Of a stretch of 64,000 nt of DNA, positions 56,213 to 64,000 are shown piece by piece. The notes beneath the pieces are model-generated. The model was given only the letters and a program-made list of their open reading frames with translations, was not told the origin of the DNA and did no database searches. This DNA comes from Psychrobacter sp. 4Dc (GTDB lineage Bacteria; Pseudomonadota; Gammaproteobacteria; Pseudomonadales; Moraxellaceae): contig NZ_PJAT01000006.1 of the NCBI RefSeq assembly GCF_002836715.1, positions 1 through 64,000 on the forward strand, written 5' to 3'. The translations under genes and the position numbers were made by a program. Positions within the stretch are counted from its first letter, which is position 1. Every line of letters starts with the position of its first letter.

Positions 56213-56851
56213 ATGGCTGGTACACCGCATGAAATTATTGAAAAAAATACAGGCTTGTTAGTCATTGGTATCGTGATTGCTATTAGTTTTGCAACGCTAG
56301 TTGAAATCGTGCCATTGATCTATGACAACAAGGGTCCTGAAGAAGGTGGGGTGAACGCTCCCCTTCCTGCCATGGAGCCTTGGACAGCGCTTGAATTTGA
56401 AGGTCGTGATATTTATATCCGTGAAGGATGTCACGTTTGTCATACTCAAATGGTTCGCCCATTACGTGCAGAAGTTGAACGTTATGGACCATATTCACGT
56501 GCCGCCGAGTCGACGTGGGATCATCCATTCTTATGGGGATCGAAACGTACTGGACCAGATTTAGCACGTGTTGGTGGCCGTTATTCTGAAGATTGGCAAA
56601 AGCAACATTTGATCAATCCACGTTCGCTAGTGCCTGAATCAGTTATGCCAGGTTTCCCTTGGTTGGCGACTAACGAAGTAGATGGCGAAAACATTCAAGC
56701 TAAAATGCGTCTATTCCGCGATCGCTTCGGTGTTCCTTATACTGAAGAAGACATTGAAGGCGCTCCAGATGCAGTGCTTGGCGCTACTGAGCTTGACGCT
56801 TTGGTCGCCTATCTACAGCAGTTAGGTACCGCAATGGAAGGACAGCGCTAA
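56213..56851 (+). CDS. ccoO: Cytochrome c oxidase cbb3-type subunit II
   Basis: A 212-residue membrane-anchored cytochrome c. The N-terminal TM ([23 protein letters not shown]) is followed by the heme motif CHVCH in [38 protein letters not shown] is a family motif. It passes electrons from CcoP to CcoN. It starts 9 bp after ccoN with GGAG upstream, and its stop codon abuts the ccoQ start. Confidence 0.95.
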   Translation: MAGTPHEIIEKNTGLLVIGIVIAISFATLVEIVPLIYDNKGPEEGGVNAPLPAMEPWTALEFEGRDIYIREGCHVCHTQMVRPLRAEVERYGPYSRAAESTWDHPFLWGSKRTGPDLARVGGRYSEDWQKQHLINPRSLVPESVMPGFPWLATNEVDGENIQAKMRLFRDRFGVPYTEEDIEGAPDAVLGATELDALVAYLQQLGTAMEGQR

Positions 56852-57030
56852 TGGGTATTGGTGAATTACAAACAATTGCGACCGTTTCTGCCTTTATTGC
56901 CTTCGTAGGCGTTGCATGGTGGGCGTATTCGCCAAAAAACAAAAAACGCTTCGAAGAAGATGCACAACTTGCGCTTGATGACGAGGATATTAGATCTCTG
57001 TCTGAAGAGCAGCGCAATAAGGATAAATGA
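56851..57030 (+). CDS. ccoQ: cbb3 oxidase small subunit CcoQ
   Basis: A 59-residue peptide, short enough to be missed by length-filtered gene finding. It has one TM (TVSAFIAFVGVAWWAYSP) and the charged tail PKNKKRFEEDAQLALDDED that is typical of CcoQ/FixQ. GGAAGGA upstream is the ribosome-binding site. It begins on the last base of the ccoO stop codon and overlaps the ccoP start by 4 bases (ATGA). This stabilises the cbb3 complex. Confidence 0.93.
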   Translation: MGIGELQTIATVSAFIAFVGVAWWAYSPKNKKRFEEDAQLALDDEDIRSLSEEQRNKDK

Positions 57031-58178
57031 TGACATTTTTTTGGAGTTCTTGGATTACGCTAATCAGTTTTGGTTGTTGGGCGTTCATTCTTGGCGTTCT
57101 GCTGTTTGTATTAAAATACAAGCCAGAAGTTGAAGAAGACGGTACCACTGGTCATGAATACGATGGTATCCGAGAATACGACAAGCCGCTTCCTAAATGG
57201 TGGTTGGTGATATTTTTTGGCTCGATCGTTTGGGGTGTGGCGTACTGGGTATTCTTTCCAGCTATGTTCCCGAAACACTGGGAAGGTATCGCCACCGTAG
57301 AAGTTGACGGTGAGACTGTACCGTGGACCTCTAAAAACGAGTTGTTCAGTGAGCTTGAAAGTAACAACAAAGTATTTACCGATAACTTTGAAAAAAGCAT
57401 TCTGGTAAAAGCAGATGCTGCAGGTGCGACTGCAACATTGGGTACGCTAAATGAGCTACAAGCGACCATGCGTCGTAGCGAAAACCCACCAGCAGATCTA
57501 CAGACTAAAATTGACGAAAAAGTTGCAGAACTTGCTCCTTACGTCGAAAAACTGTCTGAAAATCCGAATGCTTTAAAAGTTGGTAGCCGCTTGTTCCTAC
57601 AGAACTGTTCTGTATGTCATGGCTCTAACGCTAAAGGTGCGACAGGCTACCCTAACCTAACAGACAATGATTGGTTATACGGCGGCGAAGCTAGCAACAT
57701 TCTGACCACGCTACACAATGGTCGTATCGGCGGTATGCCTGCTTGGCGCGATCAGATTGGCGAAGACGGTGTACGTGCAGCTTCTGAGTATGTATTGTCA
57801 CTATCTCCAAACAACGGTAGTAAGAGTAACGGTGAACTTGATCAAACCTTGGTTAATCAAGGCGAAGCGATCTTTAAGCAACAGTGTGCACTATGTCACT
57901 CTGAAAGCGGTAAAGGTATGATTTCAGCAGGTGCACCGAACTTGACTGACAATATCTGGTTATATGGCGGTGAGCGTGAGACTGTACGTAATACATTACG
58001 TTATGGCCGTGCTGGCGTTATGCCTCAGTGGGAAACTAAGCTAGGTAATGAGCGTATCATGCTACTTGCTGCTTATATCTACTCACTATCAGATAAAACA
58101 AGCAAATCACCTGAAGCAGCACCGGTTACTGCTGCAGCTACTCAGCCTGTAGCAGCTGAAGAAGCAACTGCTAACTAA
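57027..58178 (+). CDS. ccoP: Cytochrome c oxidase cbb3-type subunit III
   Basis: A 383-residue diheme cytochrome c, longer than the common 300-residue form. Two N-terminal TM segments precede a roughly 90-residue periplasmic insert. The heme sites are CSVCH (NCSVCHGSNAKG) and CALCH (QCALCHSESGKG). An Ala/Thr-rich tail of about 20 residues ends the protein. The ATG at 57027 overlaps the ccoQ stop; 57030 is an alternative start. Confidence 0.95.
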   Translation: MMTFFWSSWITLISFGCWAFILGVLLFVLKYKPEVEEDGTTGHEYDGIREYDKPLPKWWLVIFFGSIVWGVAYWVFFPAMFPKHWEGIATVEVDGETVPWTSKNELFSELESNNKVFTDNFEKSILVKADAAGATATLGTLNELQATMRRSENPPADLQTKIDEKVAELAPYVEKLSENPNALKVGSRLFLQNCSVCHGSNAKGATGYPNLTDNDWLYGGEASNILTTLHNGRIGGMPAWRDQIGEDGVRAASEYVLSLSPNNGSKSNGELDQTLVNQGEAIFKQQCALCHSESGKGMISAGAPNLTDNIWLYGGERETVRNTLRYGRAGVMPQWETKLGNERIMLLAAYIYSLSDKTSKSPEAAPVTAAATQPVAAEEATAN

Positions 58179-58216
58179 GACGTTGTTACTGTACTAAATA
58201 TGGACGAGATTTAATG

Positions 58217-58247
58217 AAGGGAGAACTGTTATTGCAGTTCTCCCTTT
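58217..58247 (+). terminator. Terminator after ccoP
   Basis: AAGGGAGAACTG / CAGTTCTCCCTTTT stem-loop with T-run. Confidence 0.92.
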
Positions 58248-58458
58248 TGCGTATAGCGGTATTGATTTTTATTTAGAAATGTCAATGATGAGCGGCTATA
58301 AATACTAGAAAACGTTCTCGTATATTCGTTGCTTTTTACGATTATCACCCCATTATTAGTAGGGAGAATGTTAGAATAGCTATTTTTTAAAATAGTCTAT
58401 TGGTCATGGCTTTATATCGCTCTGACTCAATCACATAACAAGATAGTCAACTTCAGAT

Positions 58459-58546
58459 AAATTAGATACAGGCTCGTTTAGTCTACTATTTGTAGTACCT
58501 TTGCTTGTATTATGATTATGTTGAACCGACTATATTTACAATCGAT
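58459..58546. repeat. Dispersed intergenic repeat, copy 1
   Basis: Contains AAATTAGATA, the core starting GGCTCGTTTAGTCTACTA and extending to GTAGTAC (58471-58498), then ACCGACTAT and ATCGAT. The 28-bp core matches copy 2 at 63300-63327 in 25 positions. The flanking gap 58248-58695 has no gene. Confidence 0.75.
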
Positions 58547-58695
58547 CATTTGGTAAGCAGATTAGAAAGTTTTTTATCGAATTTTTTATCCGCTATTTAC
58601 TGACATTGATAACATCATACACTCATATACCTCGACGCTAGAGGTGTTTGTTCATCATGCCAGCAGACTGATTCTTTTTTTAAAGAGGCACGTTT

Positions 58696-60105
58696 ATGTC
58701 AGCACAACAATCCAATAAAATTCCTGTACAACAAGTCGACCTTGATGCAACCAAGCATCGTGTACACCCAAGGTTTGTCACAGGTTTTTATCAAAATATT
58801 CGTGTCATCACGATGTATGCTCTTTTGGCGGCTTTTTTACTTTTGCCATGGCTGCGCTATAATGATAGACAAGCGATATGGTTTGATGTGCCATCGCAGC
58901 ATTATTATATTTTTGGCATGACGTTTTTGACGCAAGATTTTTATTTTATTGCTGCATTTGCCATTATTGCCGCGTTTACGCTGTTTATGGTGACGGTATA
59001 TGCAGGACGCGTTTGGTGTGGTTATGCCTGTCCTCAAACGATATGGACGCATCTATACCAATATGTCGAAAAATGGGTGATTGGCGACCGTAATAAACGT
59101 ATCAAGTTTGATAAAGCGCCATTAAGCGCGAGCAAAGTATTCAAACGTACGGTTGTGTATTCAATTTGGTTTTTGCTTTCTGTGATTACAGCAGCGACCT
59201 TTGTTAGTTATGTGGCAGGTACAGATTCTCTATATCATAGCTGGCAGTCAATAGGAGTGATTCCCTTCCCTGACTGGCCAACATGGGTATGGGTTTCAAT
59301 GTTTATCTTTACCTTTGCCACTTATGCCAATGCAGGCTACATGCGTGAGCAGATGTGTGTACAGATTTGTCCTTATGGCCGCTTTCAGAGTGTGATGTTT
59401 GATAAAGACACATTGATCGTATCTTATGATTATGAACGCGGTGAGCCACGCGGTGCCCGTAAAAAGGGCACAAATCCAGAGCACTTAGGCGATTGCATTG
59501 AATGTACCATGTGTGTGCAGGTCTGCCCTACTGGTATCGATATTCGTGATGGTTTGCAAGTTGGCTGTATCCAGTGTGCGGCTTGTATCGATGCCTGTAA
59601 CGAAGTGATGGACAAGGTCGGCTATCCGCGTGGTCTCATTCGTTATACAACTGAACGTCAGCTGGCAGAAAAAGAGCCAAGCCGCGTACTGCGCCCACGA
59701 CTATTTGCTTATTTGACATTATTAGCCGTACTATGTGGCGGTGTTATATATGCGTTAACCGATCGCGTGCCACTGGAAATTGATATCCGCCGTGACCGTA
59801 ATCAGTTGTCATCTATCAACAATCAAGGCATGATCGAAAACAGCTATATCGTTAAGCTAACCAACAAGACGCAGGATGCTCATACCTACACGATAACACT
59901 GGCACCGCAAAAAGGGCTGAGCTTAGAGCTACGCTTTAACGATGTACCATTAGAAGCTGGCGAAAGCTTTGATATGCCAGTCAGTATTTATGGTGATCCT
60001 GATGTGATAGAGTTTGGCCAAACACCTGTCACGCTAAATGTGAGCAGCGAAAACGGTAAGTATAAGGTAAGCAAACAAAATATCTTTACGACCCAAGGTC
60101 AGTAA
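58696..60105 (+). CDS. ccoG: cbb3 oxidase accessory protein CcoG (FixG/RdxA)
   Basis: A 469-residue membrane ferredoxin. About five TM segments are followed by 4Fe-4S motifs: CGYACPQTIW, CVQICPYGRFQSVM, CIECTMCVQVCPTGIDIRDG and CIQCAACIDACNEVM. It ends with a periplasmic immunoglobulin-like domain. It helps copper reduction for cbb3 assembly. AAAGAGG lies upstream of the ATG. It follows ccoP after a terminator and 517 bp, so it is a separate transcription unit. Confidence 0.94.
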   Translation: MSAQQSNKIPVQQVDLDATKHRVHPRFVTGFYQNIRVITMYALLAAFLLLPWLRYNDRQAIWFDVPSQHYYIFGMTFLTQDFYFIAAFAIIAAFTLFMVTVYAGRVWCGYACPQTIWTHLYQYVEKWVIGDRNKRIKFDKAPLSASKVFKRTVVYSIWFLLSVITAATFVSYVAGTDSLYHSWQSIGVIPFPDWPTWVWVSMFIFTFATYANAGYMREQMCVQICPYGRFQSVMFDKDTLIVSYDYERGEPRGARKKGTNPEHLGDCIECTMCVQVCPTGIDIRDGLQVGCIQCAACIDACNEVMDKVGYPRGLIRYTTERQLAEKEPSRVLRPRLFAYLTLLAVLCGGVIYALTDRVPLEIDIRRDRNQLSSINNQGMIENSYIVKLTNKTQDAHTYTITLAPQKGLSLELRFNDVPLEAGESFDMPVSIYGDPDVIEFGQTPVTLNVSSENGKYKVSKQNIFTTQGQ

Positions 60106-60142
60106 ATGATTAGCAGACCTATTGTTTAATTTCATGTATGTC

Positions 60143-60202
60143 ATTCGGTAGTCTAGCTAGTTCAAGTAGTTAAATAACTATTCTAGCTAAAGACTATCGA
60201 AT
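60143..60202. repeat. Imperfect inverted repeat between ccoG and ccoH
   Basis: Arms ATTCGGTAGTCTAGCTAG (60143-60160) and CTAGCTAAAGACTATCGAAT (60183-60202) pair with one mismatch and a 2-base bulge, around a smaller TAGTTA/TAACTA hairpin. Confidence 0.7.
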
Positions 60203-60317
60203 AAATGTTTTACCATTAAACTGGTAGCGCTTAGCCGCCAAATTATCCGTTGATACCATTTGTAGATATATAATGAACAGCTATCTATTGAATGCGTATC
60301 TGATGCATAGGTATTTT

Positions 60318-60899
60318 ATGTCTACTCCAGCACCGAACTTTAAACATCAAGATAAGCAGCCATGGTATAAAAATTACATGGTCGTTATCTTTGTGATTGG
60401 CATGCCTGCTGCGGTCGTGATCGCTTGTATCTGGTTTGTTTATTACTCTTACCAGATCCGTGATAGCGTGGTACGTGACGACTGGTATATGGATGGCAAA
60501 ACGCTCTATCACGATGTGTCTCGTGACAAGCTCACGTATGACTTAGACTTGCATGGACAAATGCAATTTGCAGAAAATGGCGATATTGTGTTTTATCTTA
60601 ACTACCCTGAGCAAAGCGTCCAGTCAGGCAAGCTGCTAAACGGCACACCACTTACCTATCCTGATACGTTGGAACTTTCTATTTCTCATGCAACGGATAT
60701 CAAAAAAGACCGTGATGTTGTTCTTAAGCATGTTGAGGGTAATAAATACAGCGCCCAAGTCGATATTGATCCTGTAAAAGCCAAGTACTACTTACAGGTT
60801 AGCAATGACGGTAAAGATGATTGGCGTATGCAAGATGTCGCAAAACTGCCTCGTTCAAAGGTTAGTTTTGACCCACTACCAGTTTTTGCTAAAAGTTAA
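60318..60899 (+). CDS. ccoH: FixH family protein (CcoH)
   Basis: A 193-residue membrane protein, with one N-terminal TM (YMVVIFVIGMPAAVVIACIWFVYY, residues about 16-38) and a periplasmic domain. It belongs to the FixH/CcoH family, involved in cbb3 assembly, and follows ccoG. The start at 60318 (MSTPAPNFKHQDK) follows TAGG; frame-extended ATGs at 60273 and 60303 would add residues lacking in the family. A terminator follows. No ccoI or ccoS is in the window. Confidence 0.85.
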   Translation: MSTPAPNFKHQDKQPWYKNYMVVIFVIGMPAAVVIACIWFVYYSYQIRDSVVRDDWYMDGKTLYHDVSRDKLTYDLDLHGQMQFAENGDIVFYLNYPEQSVQSGKLLNGTPLTYPDTLELSISHATDIKKDRDVVLKHVEGNKYSAQVDIDPVKAKYYLQVSNDGKDDWRMQDVAKLPRSKVSFDPLPVFAKS

Positions 60900-60924
60900 T
60901 GCTGTTAATAGCAACCAGACATAA

Positions 60925-60963
60925 GAAAAACCAGCCACTCGTCAGAGATCGGCTGGTTTTTTT
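60925..60963 (+). terminator. Terminator after ccoH
   Basis: AAAAACCAGCC / GGCTGGTTTTTTT with a loop of about 14 bases. Confidence 0.92.
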
Positions 60964-61025
60964 GAGCTATTTAGTATTCTACTAATTAATAGGTACTATT
61001 TAATATCGTACTAGTTTTTCAATTA

Positions 61026-62195
61026 CTAAATCACAGGATTAATCGTTGGAATTTTCTGCGCTTTGCGCTCATTTTGTTCAGCTTTTTCCGTCTCTGTCGA
61101 ATAATGCTTGTCACTAGCGAACTTAGGATTGAACGTTTGCGTCCTTGGCGATACAGGTAAACCAATCTCAGCCAAACTATCCGTCTGCCCAGCTTGAATA
61201 TTATCGCCTTCAAATAAACGCTCATTATTATCACGGTCAAGACTGAGTGTTTCAAAATCAAAAAGCTCACGATCAGCTAATTGTGATGGCGCAACGTTTT
61301 GCATTGCCTTAAAAATAGAAGCCAAACGCTGCGGATGAGCATTATCCCATTCACGTAACATATCGTTGATAATAGCGCGTTGTAGATTGGTCTGGCTGCC
61401 ACATAGATTACAAGGAATGATTGGAAATTCCTTTAATTTGGCGTACTCAATGATGTCTTTCTCTTCGACATAGGCCAATGGGCGAATCAGCATATTTTGC
61501 TTGTCATCACTCAGTAGCTTGGGCGGCATGGATTTGAGCGCACCACCATGGAATAAGTTCAAAAAGAAGGTCGCCAGCATATCGTCACGATGATGGCCAA
61601 GGGCAATCTTAGTCGCACCAATTTGTTTGGCAAAGCCATATAGTGAGCCGCGGCGCAGACGTGAGCACGCCGAGCAGTAAGTCTTGCCTTCTGGCACCAC
61701 GCTTTTGACGATGCTATAGGTGTCTTTTTCTAAAATATAGTGGGCAATGCCCTGCTCGTTTAGATACGCAGGTAAAATGTCTTCCGGATAGCCTGGCTGC
61801 TTTTGATCAAGGTTCACCGCGACGATATCAAAATGAATCGGTGCAATGCGTTTTAACAGCAATAAAATATCAAGTAAGGTATAGCTGTCTTTACCACCCG
61901 AAACACAGACCATCACCACATCGCCATCTTCAATCATATTAAAATCGCGGATTGCCCAAGAGACTTGGCGACGCAGCTTCTTTTGTAGTTTACGAAAGTA
62001 CGCTGATTCAGTAGGTGCTTGCGCATCGGCAAACTGCTCGTCAATCATGTCCTCATCACTGCCATCTTCAGAGACGTCATCGTACTCCCTACTATCAGTA
62101 TCGGTGTTTAAAGCCTGAGTATCAAAGCTCGTTGCATCAGATACATCATCAGCTTGAGAAGGAATATTTGGCGTAAATAAGGTTGCTGTGGTCAT
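61026..62195 (-). CDS. ttcA: tRNA 2-thiocytidine biosynthesis protein TtcA
   Basis: A 389-residue Fe-S PP-loop enzyme that thiolates C32 of tRNA. The PP-loop is [14 protein letters not shown]. Cluster cysteines are in [11 protein letters not shown] and in [11 protein letters not shown] (CNLCG). [21 protein letters not shown] is a family motif. A roughly 60-residue acidic N-terminal extension and a 60-residue charged C-terminal extension make it longer than the 311-residue E. coli protein. Confidence 0.93.
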   Translation of the reverse strand: MTTATLFTPNIPSQADDVSDATSFDTQALNTDTDSREYDDVSEDGSDEDMIDEQFADAQAPTESAYFRKLQKKLRRQVSWAIRDFNMIEDGDVVMVCVSGGKDSYTLLDILLLLKRIAPIHFDIVAVNLDQKQPGYPEDILPAYLNEQGIAHYILEKDTYSIVKSVVPEGKTYCSACSRLRRGSLYGFAKQIGATKIALGHHRDDMLATFFLNLFHGGALKSMPPKLLSDDKQNMLIRPLAYVEEKDIIEYAKLKEFPIIPCNLCGSQTNLQRAIINDMLREWDNAHPQRLASIFKAMQNVAPSQLADRELFDFETLSLDRDNNERLFEGDNIQAGQTDSLAEIGLPVSPRTQTFNPKFASDKHYSTETEKAEQNERKAQKIPTINPVI

Positions 62196-62482
62196 AAGTT
62201 ACTCAATATCTTTATAAGGGTGGTTTTACTATAAAGCGATTTGCGATAAGGCTTTTAAAGCATTATCTGCAATGTCATGTGACTGATACTTTAAAAGCTG
62301 CGATTATAACAAATATTGCTAACAGATTGAAAAGATGACAGTAATACCGACTTTATTTTATGACCCTGTTGTTTAAATTTGCTTTGGCAGCTTAGTGACG
62401 GGTGATTGGTCGCTTCGTGGTTCTGTAGTAGACGTATTTTTGCTAAAATAGCCGTTTTCGTAAACCAATAATAGATATCACT

Positions 62483-63259
62483 ATGACTAACGTTACTTTG
62501 CAAAACACTTCCAATCAAGCATCCGATGCTGACTTAGCTGCTCTTACCAAAAGCCAGAATGCGGTTGTCCTTTTATCAGGCGGTCTCGATTCGGTGACTT
62601 GCTTACATTGGGCAAAAGCACGCTATGCATCAGTGACAGCAGTCAGCTTTAACTATGGTCAGCGTCATAATAGTGAACTTGTCGCCGCAAAGACCATCGC
62701 TGAGACAGCAGGTGTCAATCATAGAATCATCGATATTGATATCGCACAACTGGGTGGGTCGTCACTCACCGATCACAGCATGATCGTGCCAGACGGTGAT
62801 TCGGACAAATTCCCTAGCAAAAAACGCGACGAAATCGATAACGACGCTATCCCAAATACCTATGTGCCTGCGCGCAATACTATTTTCTTATCATACGCGT
62901 TAGCAGTCGCCGAAGTCGCTGATGCCAATCATATCGTCATTGGTGTCAGCTCAGTTGATTACTCGGGCTATCCTGATTGTCGCCCAGAGTATATAGCTGC
63001 CTTTGAACATATGGCCAATCTTGCTACAAAAGCGGGCGTTACTGGTCATCGCTTATCGATTCAAACACCATTGCAGCAACTGTCAAAAGCCCAAACTATT
63101 GAGCTTGGTCTGTCATTAGGTGTCGATTACGGACAGACGATTTCTTGTTATCGCGCAGATGCCAATGGCCTTGCTTGCGGTGTTTGTGATAGCTGCGCAT
63201 TGCGTCGTCAGGGTTTTGCCCAAGCTGGCGTAACCGACCCTACTCATTATCAGTCTTAA
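62483..63259 (+). CDS. queC: 7-cyano-7-deazaguanine synthase QueC
   Basis: A 258-residue PP-loop enzyme that makes preQ0 for queuosine. [18 protein letters not shown] is the PP-loop, [21 protein letters not shown] follows, and the zinc cysteines are in [20 protein letters not shown]. The N-terminus has about 25 extra residues. No preQ1 riboswitch is seen upstream. Confidence 0.95.
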   Translation: MTNVTLQNTSNQASDADLAALTKSQNAVVLLSGGLDSVTCLHWAKARYASVTAVSFNYGQRHNSELVAAKTIAETAGVNHRIIDIDIAQLGGSSLTDHSMIVPDGDSDKFPSKKRDEIDNDAIPNTYVPARNTIFLSYALAVAEVADANHIVIGVSSVDYSGYPDCRPEYIAAFEHMANLATKAGVTGHRLSIQTPLQQLSKAQTIELGLSLGVDYGQTISCYRADANGLACGVCDSCALRRQGFAQAGVTDPTHYQS

Positions 63260-63281
63260 TTAATTTTAGTCAGTCCTATAT

Positions 63282-63383
63282 AAATTGGATAAAGTATCAG
63301 GCGCGCTTAGTCTACTACTTGTAGTACGTCTACTCGCCTATCTTATACCTAAATCATATAAGACCGACTATGTATTAACGATA
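63282..63383. repeat. Dispersed intergenic repeat, copy 2
   Basis: Contains AAATTGGATA, the core GGCGCGCTTAGTCTACTACT and its extension to GTAGTAC (63300-63327), ACCGACTAT (63363-63371) and ACGAT. The dyad TACTAC-TT-GTAGTA is inside the core. The rest of 63260-63603 has no gene that I can support. Confidence 0.75.
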
Positions 63384-63603
63384 AACGCTGCGTGGAATGG
63401 TGACACCCATCAACATTCGCGCAACATTCGCTTGCATTAACACAGCACGTCGTTCTTGTATTCTAATCTACATACTTGCTATCGTATGAACGATTATATT
63501 TATCGAAAGATGTACCTGACGATATCGGTCACTCATATATTGATGAGTCGACTTTGCATTGAGCAAAAGATAAAAAATTGACGCTACCCGTAAGAGGAAA
63601 TTT

Positions 63604-63933
63604 ATGAAGTTGTTGCCAGTACTACCCCTAGCCTTAGCGGCCCTGTTTGCCATGCCACAAGCCAACGCTGCTGACATTAAGCAAGACAATATCAATTCAT
63701 GTGTCAATGGCGCAGTCAAATACAAAGTCGCTGACAAAAGCAACGCAACCAAACTATGTAACTGTACTATTGGTGTGCGCAGCAACATGACTATCGGTCA
63801 AATGTGGGAAATCGAAAGCTATGCGCAAGATAAGAAAGACCCTTCTAATCTGCCATATGTGAAAGCGATGCAAAAAGATTTGCAGCAGTGCACCGTTGGC
63901 TTGGATTTGAAAAAGCCGCAAAAACCTGCGTAA
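63604..63933 (+). CDS. Hypothetical secreted protein
   Basis: A 109-residue protein. The signal peptide MKLLPVLPLALAALFAMPQANA is cleaved at ANA-ADI. Three cysteines (SCVNGAV, LCNCTIG) and a fourth near the end (QQCTVGL) could form disulfides in the periplasm. No known family. AGAGGAAA upstream supports the start. A terminator follows. Confidence 0.75.
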   Translation: MKLLPVLPLALAALFAMPQANAADIKQDNINSCVNGAVKYKVADKSNATKLCNCTIGVRSNMTIGQMWEIESYAQDKKDPSNLPYVKAMQKDLQQCTVGLDLKKPQKPA

Positions 63934-63953
63934 CCTCTAATCGTTTGATATAT

Positions 63954-63981
63954 AAAAGACTGGCCATTGCCAGTCTTTTTT
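63954..63981 (+). terminator. Terminator
   Basis: AAAGACTGGC / GCCAGTCTTTTTT stem with a 4-base loop. Confidence 0.9.
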
Positions 63982-64000
63982 GTTGCCAATGAATGGGCAA

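Noticed and set aside
62196..62482. preQ1 riboswitch upstream of queC
   Set aside because: No conserved preQ1 aptamer core was seen.

Overview
This window reads as chromosomal DNA of a gammaproteobacterium of the Moraxellaceae, most likely Psychrobacter. That is an inference from protein character, the moderate A+T content and the gene set (metZ, LolD with a single LolC/E-type permease, ccoNOQP-ccoG-ccoH, FMN-binding glutamate synthase-like protein). I see no rRNA or tRNA gene, no CRISPR array and no prophage. It is mostly housekeeping and catabolic genes, with two insertion sequences, one gene remnant, one tandem riboswitch and many intergenic inverted repeats.

Layout. 0.2-2.4 kb: a radical-SAM / DUF4130 pair linked to DNA modification or repair. 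2.5-3.9 kb: a GT4 glycosyltransferase, followed directly by a C-terminal remnant of agmatine deiminase (aguA). 4.2-12.5 kb: a nitrogen/carbon catabolic region with a succinate-semialdehyde-type dehydrogenase, an APC permease, gabT, gabD, a divergent IclR regulator and a deacetylase of the acetylpolyamine amidohydrolase/HDAC type; together these suggest polyamine/GABA to succinate catabolism. 12.7-16.3 kb: a glutarate-type module (class III CoA-transferase, glutaryl-CoA dehydrogenase, divergent IclR regulator). 16.4-19.2 kb: a GltB-like FMN/Fe-S protein and a lipoprotein phosphodiester glycosidase. 19.3-20.5 kb: flavohemoglobin with an NsrR-like operator upstream. 20.8-23.1 kb: a VWA/MoxR AAA+ pair, with an IS427-type element just upstream.

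24-32 kb: a membrane protein, a YcgL protein, then the glycine cleavage locus gcvT-gcvH-(nitroreductase)-gcvP preceded by a tandem glycine riboswitch. 32.1-32.8 kb: an intact IS1595-family element with an 8-bp target duplication. 32.9-42.3 kb: lipase-like hydrolase, RNase D, recR, ybaB, metZ, a lipoprotein phospholipase D/cardiolipin synthase-like enzyme, an MFS transporter and dusA. 42.3-53.9 kb: CPBP protease, alpha/beta hydrolase, SppA-type peptidase, ComEC, DUF2062 protein, LolD and its permease, an unrecognised protein and an SCP2 protein. 54.7-60.9 kb: cbb3 oxidase genes ccoN-ccoO-ccoQ-ccoP, ccoG and ccoH. 61-63.9 kb: ttcA, queC and a small secreted protein.

Working together: the gab and glutarate modules feed the TCA cycle through succinate and acetyl-CoA, each facing an IclR-family regulator across a shared promoter region that contains palindromes. 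The glycine-sensing RNA controls disposal of excess glycine. cbb3 oxidase and flavohemoglobin point to respiration at low oxygen and defence against nitric oxide. I found no obviously new multi-gene system. The best leads are non-coding: a dispersed intergenic repeat, large perfect palindromes, an iterated promoter repeat, and the nitroreductase inserted between gcvH and gcvP.
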